Part shown: piece after piece, positions 38,181 through 49,729 of the stretch
How the letters are laid out: the number at the start of each line of letters is the position of its first letter
How positions within the stretch are numbered: the stretch's first letter is position 1
Source of the DNA: Brienomyrus brachyistius
Taxonomy: Eukaryota; Chordata; Actinopteri; Osteoglossiformes; Mormyridae
Assembly (NCBI RefSeq): GCF_023856365.1
Contig: NC_064541.1
Location: forward strand, 18,042,214-18,106,213
Length of the DNA stretch: 64,000 bases
Direction of reading: 5' to 3'
Program-made: the position numbers and the translations under genes
Notes under the pieces: model-generated
Databases searched by the model: none
What the model was told of the DNA's origin: nothing
What the model saw: the letters and a program-made list of their open reading frames with translations, nothing else

Positions 38181-38274
38181 GAATTTTGGTGGAAAATAAT
38201 AAAATCACAGAACAAAATAAGTGAGGAGCATGTAACATGGAGGCAGCAAAGGCGGATGCTGGTAGGTGGTGTTT

Positions 38275-38874
38275 TCAGACAAAGAAAAGAAAACTGAAAT
38301 CTGTTCCAGATACACTTGTGAAGGTAATTTGACTGCTGAAGGTGGGGAATTCTGACCTTCTAGGTGTTTTATTGCGTTTTGGTGTTTTTATTGAACTCAT
38401 CAGGCAGGTTCTTGTTTTGTTTTTCTCATGGTACAAACTATATATCACATTGTTTTCAACTCTGCTAACTGGCATTACCGAGAAGACAGCTGTGTAATTA
38501 TGCCTGCCTGATTCCACAGCGAAAACCATTTCGAAAACATTTATAATAACACAGGTGACCCTACAGCTTGTCTTTTGTTTTGTTAACCAGCAGATATTAT
38601 TTGGTAACAGGATCACAATGCAAACTACAACTGCATGTACTAGCAGCTTGTTTTGGCAGTATTGGTTCTTACATTCACAAAAAAACAGCAGGACAAGAAC
38701 ATAAATTAAGAAAAATAGATAAATAGAAATAAAATGATAGAATAAAGGAATAACATAGTACAAGCTGTGCAATATAATTATAAGGACATTAAGGGGAACA
38801 GAGGTATTTGAATACTGGAAAGGTATGAAAATATATGATGTCCAGTAGATGAAGGAAGATGTATGAAGATGCAC
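38275..38874 (-). other. unrecognised 199-codon open frame
   Basis: The longest open frame in the gene-poor region. The first half is rich in I, L, F, Y and V, which could be membrane segments or simply reflects AT-rich DNA. I see no odorant-receptor, TNF, lipocalin or transposase motif, no promoter and no splice sites. Probably a chance frame. Confidence 0.15.
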
Positions 38875-39984
38875 AAAAGAAAGACCTTTTAGAAGAATAA
38901 AGATGAATTGGGAAGGTCAACCACCTTCTAACAATTTATCCTGGTCAGGGTCGTGGGAGGACTGGGAGAGTGTGTATGTATACGGCCAGCCTGCAGGGGG
39001 CAGTGTAATGGTCCAGGGTGGCAAGTGGTTGCTGTTGCTTTATGGCAAGCAGGCGGGCCATACATAATTCCTGGGTCCAGGACGAAGTTCCTTCAAGCGG
39101 GTCATGATATGCAAAGCCTGGACCTTCTCACATCAGCTCCCAACACATCAGATGTCCCCCAAGATGGCAGCTCTGACGGAAAGTGGTCTCTGACCCAGGA
39201 TCTATGTGTCAAAGACAGGGGTGGGTCTAAGGGATGGGCCACCCCAGCCGCCAGCCCAGCAGAAAAAAATTACAGATGAAATACAGAGACTGTAATACTG
39301 TAAACCAGAGCTGCCCAAGCAGTCAGTCGATGGTGGCATGTCTCCAAGTCGATAGCGAGATGATTAATGGATAATGTACGAGGTCTGGCTATGCCCCAGG
39401 TTAACCCCTGTTATAAAAAGCATCTCTAGTTACAGTTATTTACATGGCTAGTAGGATGGACAAAGGAGAGAGAGGAATGTCAGAGGATTATTGTGTGTGT
39501 TAGCTTATTGCATTTATTTTTTGTTTAAAGGATTTTAAATACCGAACTACTGGGGTGAAACTTTCTTTTTTAAAACTGGCCTTGTTCTCTTTTTATCAAT
39601 TTTTTTTAGTTTAATACTAAGCTCTATTTCCTCATAACCTATCACAAAAGACCACAAAACTAACACGGAGAATCACATGACATCATTGCAGAGTCTTTTG
39701 GAGTTTTTAAAACCTTCTGTTGTGTATAACGTGTGTACAAATGGTTCCCATAACAGATGAAAAGATCAATAAAAAGTGAAAACAGTTTTACTTGGGAAAG
39801 AAATTCTGTTTACTCTTTTACTTCTCTTGAAACTCAGTACACATTGTGTTTTTCTCCCATTGTTTTTTATCTGCAAGTTTCCTTTCAAAGAAAATCCCCT
39901 CCATATTTCCTCACCTTTTCTTGAGTAATTTGTGTCTATGTGTAGAGATGATAGTGGTTGGGGGGGGGGGTTACTTTCACTCTA

Positions 39985-41382
39985 CACTGCTGTTCAAGAG
40001 TTAGAAATATCCTCATTTTTGAAAGAAAACAATCCATTATAATAACATCAAATTGATCAAACATTCTGTCTAGACATTGTTAATGTTGTAAATGACTATG
40101 GTTGCTTAATGATTGAAATATCTGCATAAATAAAGAGATGCCCATTATCAGCAATAATTAGTCTTGAGTTCCAGTGGAGCGCTGTCACTTTAAAAGGTTA
40201 ATTGATCATTAGAAAACCCTTTTGTAATTACGCAATAAAACCAGGCTTCTTCAGACTAGTTGAGTATTTACTGCATCAGTAAATGTTGGTTCGACAGCTG
40301 AGTAAAAATGGCCCGAAACAAAGAAATGAAACTCCTCGCTGTGAAGCTGAGGAGTGAAGGCTACTCCGTGTGAGAAATGGCCAGGAAACTGAATATCTCC
40401 TACAATGCTGTGTACTGCTCCCTTCACAGAGGAGCATAAACGGACTTCAGATGCATTAGAAAGAGGAACAGAGGGCCCCAGGGCACAACTGTGCAAGAAG
40501 ATGCATTTCTTAGATTGTGTAGTTTGAGAAACAGACACGTTACAGGTCCTCAGTTGGAAGCTTCATTAAATGGGACCCAAAAGACCAATCTCAATGTCTA
40601 CAGTGAAGAGGCGACTCTGGGAAGCTGGCCTTCTAGCGAGAGCTGTGAAGAACAAGTCCTGTCTGAGTGTTATGGACAGAGTCCAAGTTTGAGGTGTTTG
40701 GATCACAAAAGAACACTCCTGAGATGTAGACCAAATGGAAAGCTGCTGGAGGAGTGCTTGACATCGTCTGTTAAACATGGGGGAAGCGATGTGATGGTCT
40801 GGGGCTGCTTTCGTGGGGGTAGAGTTGGGGATTTGTACAGGGTAAAAGGGAAGCTGTTGCTATTTTGAAATGCCTTGGCAGACGGTGCTTAAGTGGAGCC
40901 AATATCATCCTACAGCAGGACAGTGGCCCAAGTACAGCTCCAAACTATGTAAGGACTATTTAGAAAAGAAGCAGTCGGCTGGTATTCTGTGTATAATGGA
41001 GCGGCCAGCACAGTCACCGTATCTCAACTCCGTTGCTGAGCTGTTATGGGAGCAGCTTGACCGAATGGTACGTAAGAAGGGCCCATCAAGCCAATCCAAC
41101 TTGTGGGAGGTGCTCTGGGAAGCATGGTGTGAAATATCATCAGACCACCTCATCAAACTGACAGCTAGAATGACCAAGGTCTGTCAAGCCGTCACGGCTG
41201 CAAATGGAGGACTCTTTGATGAAAGTAAAATTTGAAAGAAACAATTATTTCAAAAGAGAATTATTATTTGTCAATAACGTTCTTATTTTGTATTATTTTC
41301 TGTTCAAACTCATTTAGTGTTTTTTTTTTCATGGAAAACAAGGAAATTTCTAACTGACCCTAATCTTTTGAATGATGGCGTG
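39985..41382 (+). mobile_element. Tc1/mariner-type transposon, inactivated
   Basis: An element of about 1.4 kb flanked by TA on both sides (39983-39984 and 41383-41384), as expected for Tc1/mariner insertion. The imperfect inverted ends share TTCAA-AG and GTTAGAAAT-TCCT blocks. A broken transposase gene lies inside. Total length matches full-size Tc1-like elements. Confidence 0.85.
40308..41235 (+). pseudogene. Tc1-like transposase, broken
   Basis: Tc1-like transposase remnant. The N-terminal helix-turn-helix begins MARNKEMKLLAVKL, but a TGA stop occurs at codon 22 (40371-40373). Further on, several frames carry the pieces: a GGSDVMVWGCF block near 40780-40818 and a C-terminal block with PAQSPYLNS and QSNLWEVLWEAW near 41005-41130. 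In the usual SPDLNP motif the aspartate is replaced by tyrosine here. Stops and frameshifts rule out an active enzyme. Confidence 0.85.
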
Positions 41383-41384
41383 TA

Positions 41385-43714
41385 TGTTTTTATGATTTGA
41401 TGCATTTTAAAAGAAAAACCATTTTCGTGCTTGTACAACAGTTTGGAATTGAGGACGAGATTTGAATTGAGTTTTTAAACGCATGTCTTGCTTGACGGTC
41501 TTGAGACAGAGTTTAAAAATTAATCAGACTTGATAAATAACTTGCACTACCACACCACATGACCCTCCTGTCTTCTTCCTATCATGACTCTAATGGGTCA
41601 CCTGTTATTAGTTGGTTTTACCTTTTGTGTTAATCACTCCCAGTTACCTCTCGTTAGTTCCCTCGCCGGTCTTGTACATCTGCTTCCCAGTGCTGTCTTC
41701 CCCAGTCCAGCCATTAACATCTGTGATATGATTGTATGGTATCTTTTTTTCTTTTGTTCTAATCTCTTCCTTCTTATTTGTGGCTTTGCATACATTAATT
41801 GTGCTAATTTTGTTTTTAAGGGGTGGCTCAACAAGTAGAACATTTGTCTCCTATTTCCATGGTTGGGTTTTTGAATCACCCTGTCACTGGTGTGTGGAAT
41901 TTCTGACAGTACCTGTAGTTCAAGACATACGACTAGGTGAACTGGTGCATACAGACTGCCCACGGTGAGTGTTCATGCATGTCCTGTGTAGGTCTGGCAT
42001 TCTACTCGGGGAGTGCCCTCTGCATCCTTTTTAGAAAAAAATATGTATTCATATTATTTGAATAATTTTTTGTTTTGAAATATAACTTCATATGGATATG
42101 ATGTGACCTTTATTTAAATCTGGATTAATATTCTGGAACAATATGAACACAACCAAGATATGGTGAGCTATGACAACTATTAATTAAATTTCTATTTAAG
42201 GAAAATGAATATGGATTAACTTCATTGTGCTGAGGGGCTATGTGATGGCTCATAGAGTTAATACCATTGACTCGCACCTCTAGGGGCTTTGATTCCTAAC
42301 CTTTCTGGGTCTCTGTGTGGGGACGGCGTGGGCTTTGTACACTTCCCATGGTACAAAGGGGCAGGGGGGGACAGCCTGATGTGGTGACTTATATTAATTT
42401 ACTTCCAAGTTTATCAATTTTCAAGTTGTATATAGGAAAATCCCTTTGACATTTGCAGATTAGCCTGTACTGTAACTAATCCAAAGATGAGTACAAATGT
42501 ATTTATATACACTAAACCTTAAGTGACTGTAAATGATTCCCAGAAAGTGCACCGATTGTTCATTTAGAGTCTTTCATGCCAAAAATACAAATACTTACTA
42601 AGAATAACTATTTTTTAAACCGGTTGCCTCGGTATAAGATGACACATGGTGCCAGAGGTTAACCCAAATGGAAAATTTAGATTTTGGTCACCCTGAACTT
42701 GCTAGGAATTCTCAGTATGGTCACATAGCTAAACAAAGGAGGTAAAGTGAAATCCTTTACTTTGCATTAATTTTTAACATATGAGTTTTGAGAGGAGGGT
42801 GGAGATGACACCAATTTTTGTCTGGTTAATATGCAGTAACAATTGATATCTTGCCTGGTTTTTCTGGTGTACAAATAAAAAAGCACATCTTTTTCAGGGG
42901 ATACTACGTCAACCTGAAGAGACAATTCCTCACAGTGCCAGACATGCAGTGATGGGAATGTTAGAAAATGAACAGCCAGTCAGGACAAGTCACTGGGAAC
43001 GTTGCAATGCAGGAAGTCGCATGCCTGCCTCCATGCGCCTAAACAAACGGCTCAGGAATGCCGTCGCAGCTATAGAAAATGCAGTCAAGCTAATTAAGAG
43101 TTCCATAGTCATAGACTAGCTAGCTGAAGAATAGCCTACATTTATCTGAAGCTGATGATTCTCATAACCTTTGCCCTACAATAATACCACAGTTGCTCAT
43201 AGGTGTTGGTAACAGAATGTGAACAAGATTATTATTTTTTTTAGCTCTGATGATTTATCAAACATGCTCTCAGAGTCCTCAGTCAGATTAGATCTCTGGG
43301 CTATGACTGTAGCAATGGCCCCAGAGTCAGTTAATCAACGCTAAGCTATTATATGCTTTAAATCTACAAATAAAGTATATAAAATATGATCTAAGTTGTA
43401 AGTTTGCTTATATTTTGGTAATTCTGTGCTGGGTTGGCGTCCCATCCTGGGTAATTCCCTGCCTTGCACCTGTAGCTTCTCGGATAGGCTCCAGACTCCT
43501 GTGACCCTGAATAGGAAAAGCGGGTAGCGTAAATGGATGGATGGATGGATGTTTGTTTGTATATATATGGGTATGTGCTTAAGAAACCATTTGTAATGCA
43601 TTTAGTCAATAAGCTGTGATGGCTTAAAATGAATCTCGACAGGGAGAATTAGAGTGTGTAATGCTAAAAATTCCTCCTGGTGTGCAGGAGTGAGTACTTA
43701 AACATGACACAACT
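41385..43714. other. intergenic DNA with repeat fragments
   Basis: No gene is supported. A head fragment of the GGATGGATGG family lies at about 42235-42365 (GACTCGCACCTCTAGGGGC) and its tail at about 43425-43555, ending in repeated GGAT. The remainder is AT-rich and featureless. Confidence 0.5.
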
Positions 43715-43995
43715 CGCCCGACTGCAGGCTACAGTCCCCTCTCTGCATTTTCGCCCATCTCTGGTGTCGTTCGCTCTGACCCGGCCGCTGCCCCAGCTAC
43801 GCGAGACGCGCGCCTTCCACCTTCCGCCAGCCCCCTTTCCCCATGGCGCCGCGACTCGCAGGCTGACGAGGTGAGAGCCGCGACTGTGGAAGATCTGTTT
43901 TTAGATTCCCGGGTTTGCCGGCGTTAAGCAGAGGGGCTTTCCCCCAGCGAGCGGGATTTTGCCTGGTGTGGGCGCCCCCACCCCCACGGCCACAT
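43715..43995 (+). promoter_or_regulatory. orphan CpG-rich patch
   Basis: About 280 bases of GC-rich sequence with many CpGs (for example TACGCGAGACGCGCG and GGCGCCGCGACTCGCAGG), set in AT-rich, CpG-poor DNA. It contains GACGAG followed by GTGAGAG at about 43871, a good splice-donor match. It may be a small promoter with a first exon on the + strand, but no following exon is recognised. Confidence 0.35.
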
Positions 43996-44719
43996 GCTGT
44001 TTATATTTGTACCATATACATTCAGCATAGCTCAAGACAAAAAAAAGCAACGCGTATGAATTCTCTTTCATCATATTGTACCATTTTTCTTCTTTATCCT
44101 GCTACTACTGTTACTACTAGTAATAATATTCCATCTCTGTCAGGTAAGGAAATAATAATAATAATATTAATAATGTGTTGCCTTGCAGGATTCCACCAGG
44201 TATGCTAATCTCCTCCCATTAGCAGTTAAGTGAATTTGGGTCTCGGAACTGCCCACGTTGTGTATCCAGGTGTGGGGCCTGTGACACACTGATATCTTGA
44301 ACAGGGTCTCCCCCCCGCCCCCCCCGTGCCTCCTGGGACAGGCCCGTGCCCCTTCCCTGTGACCCTGTACTGGACAGACAGTGTAGAATTGTTTATCTTT
44401 TGCATTTTGTTTCTTGTGGGACATTAGGGATACCTAATCATTCACTGAAACCAAGATGAACCATTGCTTGATTTTGCCTGAATGGCTGTAAATGAGGGGA
44501 AGAGGCAGGTTAATAAAGGACTTGAGACAGCTGAGAGATGGATTGCGTGTGTGAGATCATTAGGGATCCCAACAACGGCCCCTGCTCTGTGCTGCGGTCG
44601 GGGAAACGCTCCCACTGGCCAAAAGGTCAGCATAGAAAAGAAGAGGAAGTGCTTTTTTTCCCAGGCGATATGGATCCTTAATGAAGGCAGTGTTTAGCAC
44701 CTGAGCAACCGACATTACT

Positions 44720-45000
44720 GCCTACTCAACGTAGACATGTACAATTTACATCAGTAAATGCTTATTCATTCGTAGAATTATGCGAATTGCACACTATGGA
44801 TATGCATGATTATTACTTGTTTTCTTATGTCCTGTGTCTTACCTCTTTATATGTGGCTCCCTTTTATATTTATGTGTGTCTCTCATACTTATGTCCCCTG
44901 CTCAATAGGCAATACTGCATTTCATTGCACGGTGTATTGAGTATAACTGTGCATGTGACTATTGAAACTTGAAATTTGAACTTTGAACTTTGAACTTGAG
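44720..45000 (+). repeat. LINE 3'-end fragment with TTTGAAC tail
   Basis: Contains GCAATACTGCATTTCATTGC, a usual LINE 3' end motif in fish, and ends in a short tandem tail of TTTGAAC units (about 44966-44997). Non-LTR elements often end in such short tandem tails. No reverse-transcriptase frame remains. Confidence 0.5.
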
Positions 45001-45632
45001 GGAGAACGGACAGAAAAACATCCATTCTCAACACACCTTGTGGAGTCCATGCTGTGGTGAACTGGGGGGGGGGGGCACAATATTAGACAACACTTGGTGT
45101 CTGTATTAAGATTCAGAGATACAAAAGTGTTATTCAGCCATTCTATTTGAACTATTGATCATTTATTTTTTTTTAAAGACTTTGCATTGAGTTTTTAAAA
45201 ATTCTGCCTTATTACAGATCTTCCCTTTGGCTCCTTGTTTGTGACACATCTGGAAAAAATGTACAGGTAAAAAAATTTTACATTTACAGTAATTAAACAT
45301 CATTGATCAATCGACTAGGTATAATAATGAGGGGAATGTGGAGGAGACCAAGAGGTCACAAGAGGGAAGACCAATGAGAGACTAAGCAGTGTTATCATAC
45401 GAGTAATGGCTTGGTCCATCTTACCATACTCCAGGATCGGAAAGTAAGATTTATGCCACTTCGTCAAGTTGACAATATTCTGAAAAAAAAAACACTTCTG
45501 GGTCATTTCCTCCTTCACCGTTTGGTGACGGACATATGGATCTATGTGAGCAGCTGTCGCAGAAGTAAGCCATGTATGAACCTTTCACCTGCACCTGCTT
45601 TTGACAGGTTCTGCTATAGGATGTTAGAGGAA

Positions 45633-46149
45633 CTAACCTTTTTCTTGTGGCAGGACAAATACTTCCCTCATTCCAAGGCAGGACACCTTCAGTTGAAATT
45701 CCTTGATCATTTCCGGGCTGACGGAAGCACTGCGAGCTGGAGACATAAGACAGACATATCAGGTGGAGGAACGGAGGCAGATACTACCACGCAGTTTGGT
45801 TTCACACCGTTGTTGAAGGAATTCACATTTACATTGAATTATTTAGCAGATGCTCTTGTCCAAAGTAATGCACTAGTGAGGAGACCTTAGGGTCAGCCAG
45901 CACACCAGGAGCTCATCACCATCATCACCATCATCACCATCATCATCATCATCATCATCACCATCAACATCATCATCATCATCATCATCATCATCACCAT
46001 CATCACCATCATCATCATCATCATCATCATCATCACCATCATCATCACATTATCATCACCATCATCATCACCATCATCACCATGATCATCATCATCACCA
46101 TCATCACATCATCACCATCATCATCACCATCATCATCACCATCATCACC

Positions 46150-46180
<31 letters not shown>

Positions 46181-48519
46181 CCACCATCATCACATCATCA
46201 CCATCATCATCACCATCATCATCACCATCATCATCACCATCATCATCATCATCATCACCATCATCACCATCATCACCATCATCATCATCATCATCACCAC
46301 CATCATCACATCATCACCATCATCATCATCACCATTATCACCATCATCATCACCATCATCATCATCATCATCATCACCATCATCATCACCATCATCACCA
46401 TCATCATCACCACCATCATCACATCATCACCATCATCATCATCACCATCATCATCACCATCATCATCATCACCATCATCATCATCACCACCATCATCACA
46501 TCATCACCATCATCATCACCATCATCACCATCATCATCACCACCATCATCACATCATCACCATCATCATCACCATCATCACATCATCACCATCATCATCA
46601 CCATCATCACCATCATCACCATCATCACCATCATCATCACCATCATCACCATCATCACCATCATCATCACCATCATCACCATCATCATCGTCGTCATGGT
46701 TGTTGTTGCTGTTACTATCATCATTCGCAAACAGTAGTAATGACAATGGCAGAGACTTTGTCTGACCATAGAACAGGACTCTGTTCAGCGGGGTTTGCTG
46801 CTCCACCTCCTGCAGGAAAATGCACTCGGAGCAGTTTAGCAGCTGGCCACTCCACAGCGGGCTGAGTCTCCCTGGGATGCCTGTATACAGAACACCGCCG
46901 ATTAGTCAGTTGTGGATGCTAATGGTAACTACAAGCTGAATGTTGTGGGGGGGGGGAGGCGGGAGGTGCAAGCTGAAAACAAAAAAGTGACAAAGTGGTT
47001 GAAACGCAACTGTATGTGAAAAACCCCTACTGTCATTTATTAAGTGAGAGGGACTTCAGAAAGTCAGGCTGCTGGAATGATGCATTCTAACCCTTGTACA
47101 GAGTGGAATCAATGTGACCCCAAGCACTTTTTAAAATATATACTGTGGAATGGTCTGTATAACTGTGGAATGGCCTGTATCACTGTGGAATGGTCTGTAT
47201 CACTGTGGAGTGGCCTGTATAACTGTGGAGTGGTCTGTGCCCTTCTGTTGTATATGCATGAATTTGTGAGAGTGAAACAAAAAAAAGAGAAACAGATGCA
47301 CATGCAGAGACAGAGAGAGAGAGAGACAGAGAGAGAACATGTGACATACCATCTCGCTCCAAGTCATCTCTGCCGGGGCATATGTGATAGGGCCAGACTT
47401 CCTTTATGCAGTGATTTCCACTGAAATGGGACAAGAGATAATCAGTTTCATTTTCAGAATGTTACTTTTTTTAACACGCTCTCACTAGATCATATTCTAA
47501 ACATGGATAAGAAGAGAAAGTGGTGGAATACCCAGCAATCTACTATAAATACACTATGGGATTCTTCCCCCCAGTAACCTAGAACTTTAATTCAAAGGCC
47601 AGCTTTATCACTATGTACACAAATAGTTATCCATTACACATTAAACAAAGACTACCGTTTCCCTTCCTGTGGAGATTTTTAAGTTGATCAGTGTTCATTG
47701 CATTCATTGTTAATCTGTCATTATGGTCAATGAAATACTGCATTAAAATAACACGATTTTAAAAACTGCATATTAGGACTCCAAACTGGCAAACAATGTG
47801 CAGTCTTTCGAATGCCCTTCCCCCTCACTTACACTCGAATGGATCCAATGAAAAGGAGTGTGTTTGCACTGGTGGCCTCCTGGAGGACAATGATGGTACT
47901 GTCTACTGCTCTGAATTTGTTTACATCTGAGTCCCTCTCTCCAGCCACTGCAATGAAATACCAGCTGCCTAGATACTGCAGAGAAGGGAGCACTGCATTA
48001 AGAAATTTCACTGGAATGCCATATGTATCTCAATAATTACAATACTGTGCAAAAGTCTTAGGCAGTCAAAGAAAATGTTTAAAGCTCTTTATCTGGGTAG
48101 GAAGTGTATATTTGCTCAGAAAAAAAAAACAGAATTTAACATCAGAATATGTGCATATGAAGAGTAAAACAATAAACACTAACAATTACTTTTGTTCTTC
48201 AAAAGGTTGCTGATGTCTAGTTGGATGCTAGATGAACACCACTTCATTCCCAAACCTCACCTCAGGGGCAGCTCAGCCACTAATTTCACAAGCTCACTCA
48301 ATTCATTAACTTCATTAGTTAAAGTCATTGAGGTATTGATTAATTAATTAAACATAGAGCCCTAGTTGGTGATACATGAATGTATTGGATGGTTCCTACA
48401 AATGCTGGGGTGACTTGGGGAGGTTCTGAAGCTGCTAAGCTGACAGACTTTGACAGACATGATATTATAGTTTTACAGCAACATGAAGATCGTTATTTTC
48501 TTTGCCCAAGACAGTACTA

Positions 48520-48560
<41 letters not shown>

Positions 48561-48956
48561 CATCATTAAAACAAGGAAAGGGGAGCTTCTGTAACACACT
48601 GTACAAACAGTGGGCTTTTCATGTGTCATCCACAAAAAGTGGCTTTTTTTGGGCCACTTATTCCCATATCAAAAAAACCCACCATTTCCATATGAAATAA
48701 AATGTGATTCATTTTCCAAATTTATATTTTGAGATGCAAAAAATTAGATCTTAAAACAAATCCCGAAAAACTCAAAAATAAAAAGATTCAAAAAAAGAAG
48801 AAAAAAAAACTCCCAAAACGATACAATGTGACAAAGCCTCACCTGCTTGGTATTGATGTTGCCCATGGACAGGATCTCAGGAGGGGTGCAGGGTGTGAGT
48901 GAATGTAACAATAGCCCAACTACGTGTAAAAGGAATGTCCATGCTTCAGTGATCAT
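45633..48956 (-). CDS. apom: apolipoprotein M (lipocalin)
   Basis: A secreted lipocalin that rides on HDL and carries sphingosine-1-phosphate. The exons on the minus strand are 48956-48843, 47975-47833, 47420-47350, 46880-46767 and 45736-45633, 546 nt in all, giving 181 residues and TAG; human APOM has 188. Residues 1-20 form a hydrophobic signal, which in mammalian APOM is kept uncleaved as an anchor. The lipocalin motif GSWYFIAVAGE (about 41-51) matches human GQWYFIAGAA. Other anchors are IRVGNHCIKEVWPYH, the LFYARS block (human LLYNRS) and the SPEMIKEF...SCLGM stretch near the end. At least five cysteines line up with the human disulfide pattern. The ATG at 48956 is preferred over the frame continuing upstream because the hydrophobic signal follows it. 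Intron 4 is largely a CAT repeat. The gene is head-to-head with bag6, as in mammals. Confidence 0.93.
45826..45890 (+). repeat. common fish repeat fragment in apom intron 4
   Basis: Contains CATTTACATTGAATTATTTA and GCAGATGCTCTTGTCCAAAG, a variant of a very frequent fish dispersed repeat end. It abuts the CAT array on one side and apom exon 5 on the other. Confidence 0.6.
45909..46690. repeat. very long ATC/CAT trinucleotide array in apom intron 4
   Basis: About 780 bases of near-pure CAT/ATC units, with mixed CATCAC and CATCATCAC higher-order patterns and a few breaks (for example CATCAC-ATCATCACC shifts). It fills about three quarters of apom intron 4. Any open frame in it is a by-product of the three-base period. 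Confidence 0.98.
47141..47239. repeat. 20-bp minisatellite, 5 copies, in apom intron 3
   Basis: Five head-to-tail copies of a unit close to AACTGTGGAATGGTCTGTAT, differing at a few sites (GGAA or GGAG, TGGT or TGGC). Confidence 0.9.
48041..48522. mobile_element. second MITE-like family, copy in apom intron 1
   Basis: The left end TACTGTGCAAAAGTCTTAGG with GCAGTCAAAGAAAAT is mirrored by the right end, which reads back ATAGTACTGTCTTGGGCAAAG-AAAAT. This gives imperfect terminal inverted repeats of about 30 bases. No coding frame. Confidence 0.65.
48522..48557. repeat. GT dinucleotide microsatellite
   Basis: About 18 GT units just beyond the right end of the MITE-like element in apom intron 1. 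Confidence 0.93.
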
Positions 48957-49050
48957 AATGAACCAGGAGTACCTGTGCGCAAAATGAACAGCATCGAATG
49001 AGCAGCCTATCACTTCGTTTGACTTTCTCCTCTAGCTGCCTGGCAAGACT

Positions 49051-49063
49051 CATAATTATTAAC
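49051..49063. promoter_or_regulatory. candidate HNF-1 site upstream of apom
   Basis: CATAATTATTAAC matches the HNF-1 consensus GTTAATNATTAAC at 10 of 12 defined positions. It lies 95 bases upstream of the apom start codon. Mammalian APOM is known to depend on HNF-1alpha through a proximal promoter site, so sequence and position agree. Binding is inferred. Confidence 0.5.
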
Positions 49064-49729
49064 TAGTTTGTTTAACTGATGTCCACCCACAGATGTAACT
49101 CTCATTTTCCCAACGTAGTGAAATTTAACCCTCCTTTCACCTCTGGGGTTCTTTCATAGTGTCCCACGTCCCATGTCTCCTTAATATTAAAAGTATAACT
49201 AATATTTTAATAATATGCATTATGTACTATAGTCCAAGATTTAATTCTGAAATACACCGAGAGCAAACTAAACATTGAATATGCTTGGCTTGATACACTT
49301 TTTATAACACATTCATACTGTACGCGTACCTCTTCAGTCAATACAATTTAAAGACTTTTTTGCATCATGAAATATTCAAAAGCCAATTTTAAATGTGGTG
49401 TCCGTTTAGTTATTGTAAATCGAGGTAAATGTAGCAGGTGATTGCCTGCAGGAATGCCAATAAATTAGATAATTTGGACAGTTTAAGCAATTTTACTGAC
49501 ATGAAAATAAATACCATTGCAGGACATCTGGCATAAAGATTAATCCCTCTATCTTGCGATCCTTTATCCACTACAGGCTCATCGAAGGGTTCTAATTTCC
49601 TCAAGATCCTGTTCATTAGCGACAGCAAGAAAGAGTGTGAGATCGATAGGCAGACTGTGTCTGTGGTTATAGTTCTGCAAGCACTGACCCGGATAATAGA
49701 GGGGAAGCAGGAGTTACTTCAGATGCAGC

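Larger units (their letters stand above)
31617..39984. other. gene-poor intergenic region
   Basis: About 8.4 kb with no supported gene. It holds the repeats listed separately, LINE-like fragments near 32960-33200 and 34990-35080 (the latter with GTCAAGTCAAGGGGCC and TTATTGTCACAC, a common fish repeat end), and short AT-rich open frames. In mammals LTB, LST1, NCR3, AIF1 and PRRC2A lie between TNF and BAG6. None is visible here. Confidence 0.55.

Noticed and set aside
38275..38874. Odorant-receptor-like GPCR
   Set aside because: Hydrophobic stretches are present, but no MAYDRY-type, PMY or other receptor motif can be found.
40308..41235. Active Tc1 transposase gene
   Set aside because: There is a stop at codon 22, further stops and frameshifts, and a changed residue in the SPDLNP motif.
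45315..45553. A sixth apom exon starting at 45553
   Set aside because: It would need an 84-base intron and gives a long tail unlike any APOM. Stopping at GGT TAG gives 181 residues, close to the known length.
45909..46690. Possible CRISPR-like array
   Set aside because: The repeat unit is three bases with no spacers, in a vertebrate gene intron. It is a microsatellite.
46082..46765. 227-codon + strand open frame rich in His, Ser, Pro and Ile
   Set aside because: It is a direct translation of the CAT/ATC array. Any three-base repeat without stops stays open, and the apom gene on the other strand explains the flank.
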